From Sipunculus nudus (lineage: Eukaryota; Annelida; Sipuncula; Golfingiida; Sipunculidae), in contig CM049309.1 of assembly GCA_026874595.1 (NCBI GenBank), forward strand, positions 30,321,033-30,385,032: a stretch of 64,000 nt of DNA. The letters run 5' to 3'. Below, piece by piece: positions 27,005 to 34,590 of this stretch. Each line of letters starts with the position of its first letter. Within the stretch, counting starts at the first letter, position 1. The notes below the pieces were generated by a model. It did no database searches. It worked only from the letters and a program-made list of their open reading frames with translations, and was not told the DNA's origin. A program made the position numbers and the translations under genes.

Positions 27005-27006
<2 letters not shown>
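26449..27006. other. Intron 1 segment, no feature recognised
   Basis: Sequence between the Helitron-like element and the TA run. No frames or repeats of note. Confidence 0.4.

Positions 27007-27090
<84 letters not shown>
27007..27090. repeat. (TA)n microsatellite
   Basis: Pure TA, about 84 bp. Confidence 0.97.
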
Positions 27091-27093
<3 letters not shown>

Positions 27094-27303
27094 CTAAAGG
27101 CCCCTGTATGAATCTACTTCATAGCAAATGAATCTTGATATGAAAATCACATTCAGAGTCATGGATTACCCGTTTATGACCGGTCTGTTTGAAATAGAAA
27201 GCTTTTGATCAACAAAGAGTTGCTCAAAATAAACACAACCTTTCTCTCGTAGTCCTAGTATTCACCGACATTTGGTTGTAAATTTAGGCAGAACATTCCA
27301 GAA

Positions 27304-27759
27304 ATGAGGTCCTTTGTTACTGGGTACCGAGGCGTGACCCCGCTGTATTCAATAAAGTTGTGGACAAAGTCAGGAGGGCAGAAAAATAACACTGGTGTCA
27401 CGTTTATGTCAAATACTAGATGTAATCTAGTAACTGTGGAAGGTCTTTATGCAACATATTCGTTACCACTTTTTAGAACTACTAGTTGTCACACCAAAAT
27501 GATATGTCTTGTATCTATATCTGTTTATGTATCTTCATCAGAGGGAAATGCTTGTAATAACATTCAACCTAGTCGTGCTTTGATACATGTGTATTCGGTT
27601 AATATCTGTGCACAGATCAGAAAGTGGGTACGTGTAATAAAATCGTTAGACCAGTCTGTGAAATTTAGCTTTACATGGAAAGCTTGGTCACCCAGGATAA
27701 CCAGTTCAAAACAACCCAAGATAGATTTCCTTTTAAAAAACAAGTATCATCCTGAATAG
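27304..27759 (+). other. Unrecognised open frame, 151 codons, doubtful
   Basis: An ATG-started frame in intron 1 without resemblance to any family I know. Composition is Ser/Thr/Val-rich with a few Cys, and there is no signal peptide, membrane helix or repeat. No splice or promoter signal ties it to a transcript. At this length it could arise by chance, although it is among the longest non-repetitive frames in the noncoding part of the window. Confidence 0.15.
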
Positions 27760-28310
27760 CCAGAGACACCGTCTACCATGAACTCTTCTTTTTACTCTCA
27801 TCTCTCTGTAAATATACTCGTCAGAAGGTGGTTTCGGGTTTTCTAGCTTCCAAAAGCTTTCAATTGATATTTGTGAAAGAATTTGCGAAATAGTTTTTTT
27901 TTAAAGTTTAGATAACGAAATCTGAGCAAATCAGGATACTGTGGCTGATTTTATTATATCTGTTAAGGGAAAGAACAGAAAAGGGGTTTAAAACCGGAAA
28001 TTTGGATATTTTAAAGTTTGTTTAGTTTATAATGAGGGGTAGATAAGATCGGATCCCATCCAAAGGTAAAGCCTTACGTTTCGATATCGTCTATAGTCTG
28101 TTGACTGATGGGACCGGTAATTATGTTCTGTCATTAATTTGAATATCAGTTCTTCATAATCCAATTAGCTCAAATTGTTTGTTCAACCATTTAATACTGT
28201 ATGTGTGTGCTTTAATATGCCAATCGAGGACGCATATTCATTAAACAGTATTTTGAAGCTGTTCGTTTTGTAGCTGTTAAATGACAGAAAAAATTAGATC
28301 ACCTCCTTTT

Positions 28311-30012
28311 GTTACAGCAGAAGATGTTAGGCACTCCAGAAGTTATTTGTTACAGTAGAGGTTTTGTTATGTCACTGTATACGTTGCTTTGTTGCTGTAG
28401 AAGTTTTGTTACTGTAGAATTTCATTTCATACTGTAAATGTTATTTTGTTACTGTAGGGGTCGTCTATTACTGTAGAGGCTGAAATTTTCCTGCAGAGGT
28501 TGTTTTGTTCCTGTAGAGATTGTTTTGTTACTGTTAGAGGTTGTTTCGTTACTGTTAGAGGTTGTTTTGTTACTGTTAGTTTTTTTTGTTCCTGTATAGG
28601 TTGTTTTGTTCCTGTGGAGGTTGTTTTGTTCCTGTAGAGGTTGTTTTGTTACTGAAGATATTTTGTTACTGTTAGAGGTTGTTTTGTTCCTGTTAGTTTT
28701 TTTTGTTCCTGTAGAGGTTGTTTTGTTCCTGTGGAGGTTGTTCTGTTCCTGTAGAGGTTGTTTTGTTCCTGTAGAGATTTTGTTACTGTTAGAGGTTGTT
28801 TTGTTACTGTTAGTTTTTTTGTTCCTGTAGAGGTTGTTTTGTTCCTGTGGAGGTTGTTTTGTTCCTGTAGAGATTTTGTTACTGTTAGAGGTTGTTTTGT
28901 TACTGTTAGTTTTTTTTGTTCCTGTAGAGGTTGTTTTGTTCCTGTGGAGGTTGTTCTGTTCCTGTAGAGGTTGTTTTGTTCCTGTAGAGATTTTGTTACT
29001 GTTAGTTTTTTTGTTCCTTTAGAGGTTGTTTTGTTCCTGTGGAGGTTGTTTTGTTCCTGTAGAGATTTTGTTACTGTTAGAGGTTGTTTTGTTACTGTTA
29101 GTTTTTTTTTGTTCCTGTAGAGGTTGTTTTGTTCCTGTGGAGGTTGTTTTGTTCATGTAGAGATTTTGTTACTGTTAGAGGTTGTTTTGTTTCTGTTAGT
29201 TTTTTTGTTCCTGTAGAGGTTGTTTTGATACTGTTAGTTTTTTTTTTGTTCCTGTAGAGGTTGTTATGTTACTGTTAGTTTTTTTTGTTCCTGTAGAGGT
29301 TGTTTTGTTCCTGTGGAGGTTGTTTTTGTTCCTGTAGAGATTTTGTTACTGTTAGAGGTTGTTTTGTTACTGTTAGTTCTTTTTGTTCCTGTTGAGGTTG
29401 TTTTGTTCCTGTGGAGGTTGTTCTGTTCCTGTAGAGGTTGTTTTGTTACTGTTAGAGGTTGTTCTGTTCCTGTAGAGGTTGTTTTGTTCCTGTAGAGGTT
29501 GTTTTGTTACTGTTAGTTTTTTTGTTCTTGTAGAGGTTGTTTTGTTCCTGTGGAGGTTGTTCTGTTCCTGTAGAGGTTGTTTTGTTCCTGTAGAGATTTT
29601 GTTACTGTTAGAGGTTGTTTTGTTACTGTTAGAGGTTGTTCTGTTCCTGTAGAGGTTGTTTTGTTCCTGTGGAGGTTGTTTTGTTCATGTAGAGATTTTG
29701 TTACTGTTAGATGTTGTTTTGTTACTGTTAGTTTTTTTTGTTCCTGTAGAGGTTGTTTTGTTACTTTTAGTTTTTTTTGTTCCTGTAGAGGTTGTTTTGT
29801 TACTGTTAATTTTTTTTTTGTTCCTGTAGAGGTTGTTTTGTTCCTGTGGAGGTTGTTTTTGTTCCTGTAGAGATTTTGTTACTGTTAGAGGTTGTTTTGT
29901 TACTGTTAGTTCTTTTTGTTCCTGTTGAGGTTGTTTTGTTACTGTTAGAGGTTGTTTTGTTCTTGTAGAGACGGTTTTGTTACTGTTAGAGGTTGTTTTG
30001 TAATCGTAGAAG
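28311..30012 (+). repeat. 20 bp T-rich minisatellite at the 3' end of intron 1
   Basis: About 1.7 kb of variants of a 20 bp unit, GAGGTTGTTTTGTTCCTGTA, with changes such as TTACTGTTA for TTCCTGTAG and inserted T runs. The left end (about 28311-28440) is more diverged. Each unit has a T-rich run followed by CTGTAG and AG, which resembles a 3' splice site. The array ends about 20 bases before the real exon 2 acceptor CCCTACTGTAG. Open frames here are repeat artefacts. Confidence 0.9.
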
Positions 30013-30029
30013 TTGTTTCCCTACTGTAG

Positions 30030-30242
30030 AAGAAGCAGAAGGAGAGGATAGCGGAGGCTCAGCGTCAGCTGGAGGAGGAGCACCGCCGTGAGGAGGACCG
30101 GCTGCTGGAGCAGTTCAAGGAGGAACGTAAAGAGCTGGAGCAGGAGGTGATGAAGGAGGCGGACGATGAGTGGGAGATCAGACTCAAAGAACTCACCGAG
30201 AAGTTCGACGACGGATCGAAAAAGGGAAAGAAGAGGGACAAG
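30030..30242 (+). CDS. hil: Exon 2: coiled coil, part 1 (residues 157-227)
   Basis: The exon opens after CCCTACTGTAG and closes at AAG followed by GTATGG. It encodes 71 residues, rich in Glu, Lys, Arg and Gln with Leu and Phe at heptad-like spacing, starting KKQKERIAEAQRQLEEEH and passing through a DEWEIRLKELTEKF stretch. No catalytic motif is present, so I read it as a helical rod that separates the LIM domain from the transglutaminase-like core. GC content and codon use are much richer than in the surrounding intron. The exon begins about 20 bases after the end of a 1.7 kb minisatellite whose units resemble its own splice acceptor. Confidence 0.85.
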
Positions 30243-30432
30243 GTATGGCTGTCCCAAAATAGTATTAAAGTTCTAATAAATTTGCATTTTTTTCGAATTT
30301 CCTACACTTTAAACGTAAGCACTGACAATTTCACCTAAGCGTCAAAGGACACGAAAATATGTAAATGTGTATTGCGCGTTACCTATAACTGGTGCCGTTA
30401 ATGAAAGCTATTTTCTTAATTGTACTTGACAG

Positions 30433-30642
30433 GCTGCAACCATGATGTTTGAGAAAGAGAAGGAAGAATTGAAAAAGAACATGACCGTGAAGATGAAGAA
30501 GAAGAAGGAAATTGCCACCGTCAGGCTGCAGAAGAAAGAACAGGAGAAGACTTCAGAGATGGTACAGAAACACTCCGCCCAGATGTTGGACCTACTGGCA
30601 GCAAAACAAATGGAGGCGAAGCAGGAGATAGAGCAAGAGCTG
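30433..30642 (+). CDS. hil: Exon 3: coiled coil, part 2 (residues 228-297)
   Basis: Acceptor TTGACAG, donor CTG followed by GTAAGA; both boundaries are phase 0. The 70 residues begin AATMMFEKEKEELKKN and contain runs of Lys and Glu with regular Met, Leu and Val, continuing the coiled coil of exon 2. There is no recognisable domain beyond this. The exon lies 190 bases after exon 2, so these two exons and exon 4 form a compact cluster within the gene. Confidence 0.85.
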
Positions 30643-30861
30643 GTAAGATCTGGTCTGATTATAACAATCTGAACTTCTTGTAAGGTACAATTAAAATTTA
30701 TAAATTGTTAATGAAATCTGAAATATGATCAGACTTTCGTTCGGAGTAATATTTATTGATTAGGGATTTTTCAAATAAGCTTTTTATTAAATTAGAAAAA
30801 ATTGAAATACTTGAATTCCCAAAGGCAGTACATCTAATTGTTTTATATTTATTGATAACAG

Positions 30862-31050
30862 AAGGGAAAGCAGAATGGTGGAGGCAGCCCGGACCATGAC
30901 GATAGTATTGACTCCGCTGTTGCCATGGAGGAAGCGTTGGCTGCTCTGGCCCCAAGGGAGAATGTGCCGCCCCATCCCCCGGGCTGCAGGAAGAGAGATC
31001 TTTACTACGACCCGAGTGTGTTCAAAGAGCTGGACGAAATGGTTTTTAAG
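30862..31050 (+). CDS. hil: Exon 4: linker and start of the KY region (residues 298-360)
   Basis: Acceptor TGATAACAG, donor AAG followed by GTGAGC; both phase 0. The 63 residues start with a Gly/Ser/Asp-rich flexible linker, then APRENVPPHPPGCRKRDLYY, then a FKELDEMVFK helix. A proline-rich segment followed by the D-x-x-VF...LD pattern is what I expect just before the transglutaminase-like core in KY/hillarin proteins. Confidence 0.85.
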
Positions 31051-31298
31051 GTGAGCATTACCCAAAACTGAAATTAAACACATAGGCAGCAATGGAACCC
31101 GAATGTTATAACACTCGACAGGTTGCACTTATTATTTCCTCTACCGGTAAGTATATCTAAGCTCCCAACTCATTTTTTTTCTACCAACGAAGCTGTCTGT
31201 CACAGAGGAAGTATATGGTTTAATTATTAAAATCAAACGCTAGAAGATAAATTCACACAACCCTCACACATATAAACAATCTTTTTCTGTACGTGTAG

Positions 31299-31381
31299 GT
31301 TGCTGAGAGAGACCAGTCCAGCTTCACAGAGCTGGTGAATGAGCTGACCGCCGGCTGTATCACAGATCTGCAGAAAGCACG
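31299..31381 (+). CDS. hil: Exon 5: entry helices of the transglutaminase-like domain (residues 361-388)
   Basis: Acceptor ACGTGTAG, donor CACG followed by GTACGT. The exon is 83 bases, encodes VAERDQSSFTELVNELTAG and ends in ...LQKA plus two bases of the next codon. The split codon rejoins exon 6 as Arg, restoring the KARAIFRWI motif typical of the first helices of KY-family transglutaminase-like domains. The phase match across this 1.2 kb intron supports both boundaries. Confidence 0.87.
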
Positions 31382-31421
31382 GTACGTTACAGCAAATTTA
31401 TCTCGACATTTCTGTTAAATT

Positions 31422-31945
31422 TGTTGTTTGTACCCGCAGGGTGCTGTCCTAGTGTTGTTTGTACCCACAGTGTGCTGTCCTGGTGTTGTTTGTACCTGCA
31501 GGGTGCTGTCCTAGTGTTGTTTGTACCCACTGGGTGCTGTCCTAGTGTTGTCTGCACCTTCGGGGTGCTGCCCTATTGTTGTTTGTACCCGCAGGGTGCT
31601 GTCCTAGTGTTGTTTGTACCCGCTGGGTGCTGCCCTAGTGTTGTTTGTACCCGCAGGGTGCTGTCCTAGTGTTGTTTGTACCTGCTGGGTGCTGTCCTAG
31701 TGTTGTTTGTACCCGCTGGGTGCTGTCCTAGTGTTGTTTGTACCCGCAGGGTGCTGTCCTAGTGTTGTTTGTACCCACAGTGTGCTGTCCTGGTGTTGTT
31801 TGTACCCGCAGGGTGCTGTCCTAGTGTTGTTTGTACCCACAGGGTGCTGTCCTTGTGTTGTTTGTACCTGCAGGGTGCTGTCCTATTGTTGTTTGTACCC
31901 GCAGGATGCCATCCTAGTGTTGTTTGTACCTGCAGGGTGCTGTCA
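31422..31945 (+). repeat. 31 bp minisatellite at the 5' end of intron 5
   Basis: About 17 head-to-tail copies of a 31 bp unit, of form GGTGCTGTCCTAGTGTTG followed by TTTGTACCCGCAG. It begins about 40 bases after the exon 5 donor. Variants include ACAG, CTGCAG and GCTGG endings. Several units carry a TTTGTACCTGCAG/G string that resembles a splice acceptor. Both-strand open frames are artefacts of the period. Confidence 0.9.
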
Positions 31946-32128
31946 GAGTGTATCATTATCTCGGGATTGTTCTTTAACTCATAGAGCAAAATCAGCAAAT
32001 ATCAAACAGTTTAGTTTCCATGGTAAATATTTCCAAGGTATATATTCTGCCATGGCTTTTCACAGGCCTTTGTATGCTTATTGATTCAAGTACCTAGCGT
32101 AAAATACTGTCCCTTAAACTGGTACGTT

Positions 32129-32530
32129 TTGTTGTCCCCCACTCCGCGGATGCGGGGAACATTGATTTGGGTCTGTCTGTCTGTCTGTCCATCTGTCTAG
32201 CTGTCCGTCTGTCTGTCTGCCTGTCAGGTTTTCGTTTCGGTGTGATAACTTTCCTAAATATTATCTGATTTCATTCAAACTTGGTCAGTGATTGCTCTCA
32301 TGCTTACTTTGGTTGGGATTGGTTTTGGAGTGTCTGGCTTCTGTCTGTCTGTCTGTCACTCTGTTTGTCAGTCCGTCAGATTTTCATTTCCGTGCGAAAA
32401 CTTTCCTAAATATTATTTGATTTCATTCAAATTTTGGTCAGACATTGCTCTCATGCTTACCTTGGTTGGATTAGTTTTGGAGTGTCTGGCTTCTGTCTGT
32501 CACTTTGTCTGTCAGTCTGTCAGCTGTGAA
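32129..32530 (+). repeat. Hairpin-ended dispersed repeat with TCTG tract and two tandem units (intron 5)
   Basis: It opens with a GC-rich foldback CCCCACTCCGCGGATGCGGGG type end at about 32136-32158, then a (TCTG)n tract at about 32172-32225, then two copies of a unit of about 170-180 bp. Each copy carries AACTTTCCTAAATATTAT, TTCATTCAAA, TTGCTCTCATGCTTAC and TTTTGGAGTGTCTGGC. The right end is not clear. The design matches the other hairpin/GGAC repeats of this window, read in the opposite direction. Confidence 0.6.
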
Positions 32531-32615
32531 ATAATGACCTAAAACATTGACGTTTTCTATTTGTATTTTACCTATCTACTAATCAATGTTTCATGATCAT
32601 GGTCTTTCATTGCAG

Positions 32616-32759
32616 CGCCATCTTCCGGTGGATTACTGTCAAAGATCTGAACTCCTTGGACTTCAGTGAAGAGGTCTCCACAGACACGCCCCTGGGGCTC
32701 CTGCGAGGAATCAAGTTTGGGACAGAGACTTATCATACATTGTTTATGCGTCTCTGCAG
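32616..32759 (+). CDS. hil: Exon 6: transglutaminase-like core with the Cys position lost (residues 388-436)
   Basis: Acceptor TCATTGCAG, donor TGCAG followed by GTAATC. It encodes AIFRWITVKDLNSLDF and ends GTETYHTLFMRLC before a split Ser codon. In transglutaminase-fold enzymes the nucleophile sits in a G-x-C-x-G-Y-x-x-L-F context. Here the matching stretch reads F-G-T-E-T-Y-H-T-L-F, so Thr424 occupies the Cys position, three residues before the conserved Tyr. The rest of the helix (LFMRLC) is well kept. This points to a folded but non-catalytic domain. The alignment was done by eye from the flanking Tyr, Leu and Phe. Confidence 0.87.
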
Positions 32760-33051
32760 GTAATCCAGGAATAATTCATCATTTAATCTACAGCTCATAA
32801 AAATGTCTGTAGTCTTCAGACTGTATCATGTTACTCTATATCATCATCACATTAATATATTTACTCAGTGATGTTGCTTGATTCCGATTTATATAAAATG
32901 TGACCAAGTTATATCTAAGACAAAAACCTTATTCCATTTTGTATAGATTTTTGTCTTAGAGCTGCTGAAGTCATCGGTTGATATAAGATTTGAGAACAAC
33001 AAAATCGTACCCATTTTATGAACATAAATTACTTTATCAAAATCTTTTCAG

Positions 33052-33207
33052 CTATGCTGGTCTAGCCTGTGTTGAGATTAAAGGTCACAGTAAGTCTGTG
33101 GGGTACGAACCTGGAATGAAGATACGGGAAGATACGTTCCAGAACACGTGGAACGCCGTGCTGATCGAGAGGGACTGGTGGCCTGTGCAGTGTAACTGGG
33201 GAGCTAG
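33052..33207 (+). CDS. hil: Exon 7: transglutaminase-like core with His and Asp positions lost (residues 436-488)
   Basis: Acceptor ATCTTTTCAG, donor GCTAG followed by GTAGGT. It encodes YAGLACVEIKGHSKSVGYEP and a second conserved block NTWNAVLIERDWWPVQCNWG. In active family members the second block is H-x-WNAV...W-x-x-x-D-x-x-WG. Here the His position is Asn467 and the Asp position is Gln482. The distances 424 to 467 (43) and 467 to 482 (15) fit the family's spacing. The structural residues (AGL, KG-K-GY, WNAV, WGA) are intact, so this is not a decayed exon. The split Arg codon joins exon 8 in frame. Confidence 0.88.
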
Positions 33208-33525
33208 GTAGGTGTGCTCAAAACACTGGACACCGGGGTGTAACATTTCTGAAACCCATGTTTTTTTAAGTGTTTCACATTGTGTCCTCAAATTTAGTAC
33301 ACGACTTGCTTCAACGAAGTTCTTGGACGAGTTCGAAAACTGGTGACCTTGACCAGGATCTTCAAGGTGAAATAAGCCGAATTATCATTGTCTTGTGAAC
33401 ACAATAACGTATAAAGTATTTCGTTTATTTCCCTCAGATTTTTCACACAGGGTTTCTCCACCGAGTTCTGTTACGGGGTGACATAAAAGCGGACCGAAAT
33501 GTCTCGCTAGTGAAGCTTGCTTTTC

Positions 33526-33579
33526 TAGCGAAGCGGTTGGTACGTCGGACTTGAGCGCCACCAACATGAGTTCGAATCC
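33526..33579 (+). promoter_or_regulatory. tRNA-type internal promoter boxes in LTR 1
   Basis: A-box-like TAGCGAAGCGG at 33526-33536 fits TRGCNNARYGG; B-box-like AGTTCGAATCC at 33569-33579 has one change from GGTTCGANTCC. The spacing of about 32 bases between the boxes is usual for tRNA genes. Whether RNA polymerase III uses it is not shown. Confidence 0.55.
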
Positions 33580-33799
33580 GGGATCGGCCCAGTGTTTTCC
33601 CCTGAGAATTTGTCTTTGTAACAAAATGGGGGCTCGTCTAACGTGACGGTTAACTTTGTGGCCCAGGGAATAAGCTCACCAAAGTGTGACTCCTGGGATA
33701 ATTAGTCTTGTTCTGATAGCAGAACGCTCTTAAGAGGGGGTGTGTTACGGGGTGACATAAAAGCGGACCGAACTGTCTCGCTAGTGAAGCTTGCTTTTC

Positions 33800-33853
33800 T
33801 AGCGAAACGGTTGGTACGCCGGACTTGTGCGCCACCGACCTGGGTTCGACTTT
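33800..33853 (+). promoter_or_regulatory. tRNA-type internal promoter boxes in LTR 2
   Basis: A-box-like TAGCGAAACGG at 33800-33810 and B-box-like GGTTCGACTTT at 33843-33853. The two last B-box bases have drifted. Same place within the LTR as in LTR 1 and LTR 3. Confidence 0.5.
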
Positions 33854-34071
33854 CGGATCGGCCCAGGATTTTCCCCTCATTTGTCTTCGTAACAAAATGG
33901 GGGCTTGTCCGACGTGACGATAAAACTTTGTGGCCCAGGGAATAAGCTCACCAAAGTGTGACTCCTGGGATAATTAGTCTTGTTCTGATAGCAGAACGCT
34001 CTTAAGAGGGGGTGTTTTACGGGGTGACATAAAAGCGGACCGAACTGTCTCGCTAGTAAAGCTTGCTTTTC

Positions 34072-34127
34072 TAGCGAAGCGGTTGGTATATGCCGGACTT
34101 GTACGCCACCGACCTGGGTTCGACTCC
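34072..34127 (+). promoter_or_regulatory. tRNA-type internal promoter boxes in LTR 3
   Basis: A-box TAGCGAAGCGG at 34072-34082 and a perfect B-box GGTTCGACTCC at 34117-34127, followed by CGGATCG. This is the best preserved pair of the three LTRs and the clearest sign that the LTR sequence includes a tRNA-derived part. Confidence 0.6.
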
Positions 34128-34590
34128 CGGATCGACCCAGGATTTTCCCCTCAACAATTTCTCTTCGTAACAGTTCTCATAATAGTTTGGGTAACGATGA
34201 ACCTGATCTTAAGGTCACATCAGCGTAACTCTAGGATTATTGTGACCCCCATAAGTTTCGAAGTACTGAAGATTTTTCTTCAAATTTGACACACCAGTTC
34301 TTTTTGCCAAAATCTCAGACGAGTTCGAAAACCGGTGACCTTGATTTTTACGGTCAAATCTGCTTAAATCAATCATTGTTTTGAGATAGTGCATATTTTT
34401 ACCCCTTATGTTTTAGGATGGCCCATAGGGGAGACATATAGCTGTTTTTTGCGCTACAAAAACAGTCATTGAAGTTTTTATTACTATACAAATATAGGAG
34501 TATAGAATTTTGTATCATAATTACAGATATAAAATTGTTAAACATGCAAGCTTTTACGTAAAAATACAATTGTATTTTCATTTGTTATAG

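Larger units (their letters stand above)
11730..30029 (+). other. Intron 1 (18.3 kb)
   Basis: The intron runs from GTAAGT at 11730 to CTACTGTAG at 30021-30029. It holds at least five long TA or GA microsatellites, four minisatellites and one Helitron/HINE-like element, each listed separately. I found no further exon with the composition or codon use of the known ones. The longest uninterrupted frames are repeats or, at 27304-27759, an unrecognised 151-residue frame. An enhancer or short exon could be hidden here, but nothing in the sequence shows one. Confidence 0.7.
33469..34172 (+). mobile_element. Tandem miniature LTR retrotransposon (TRIM-like), three LTRs and two internal segments
   Basis: LTR-internal-LTR-internal-LTR, 704 bp, inside intron 7. 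LTR 1 is 33469-33623, LTR 2 is 33743-33894, LTR 3 is 34015-34172. LTRs 1 and 2 start TGTTACGGGGTGAC and end GTAACA, a TG...CA retroviral-type end pair with 6 bp inverted ends; LTR 3 has TTTTAC. Three bases after LTR 1 and LTR 2 lies TGGGGGCTCGTC (33627) or TGGGGGCTTGTCCG (33898), a match to the primer-binding site complementary to the 3' end of tRNA-Pro. Just before LTR 2 and LTR 3 is a purine tract, AAGAGGGGG. The whole array is flanked by the 4 bp duplication GTTC (33465-33468 and 34173-34176), so it inserted as one unit or expanded after insertion. There are no coding frames, so it depends on another element's enzymes. Confidence 0.8.

Noticed and set aside
28606-29870. Several 60-97 codon frames rich in Phe, Leu, Val and Cys that look like membrane helices
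   Set aside because: They are translations of the 20 bp T-rich minisatellite and shift frame with its period.
31421-32084. Frames with repeated VLFVPAGCCPSVVCT-like peptides
   Set aside because: Product of the 31 bp minisatellite inside intron 5, with both strands open.
33526-34127. Three genuine tRNA genes in tandem
   Set aside because: The A- and B-boxes are good, but no acceptor stem closes around them and each lies inside an LTR with TG...CA ends.
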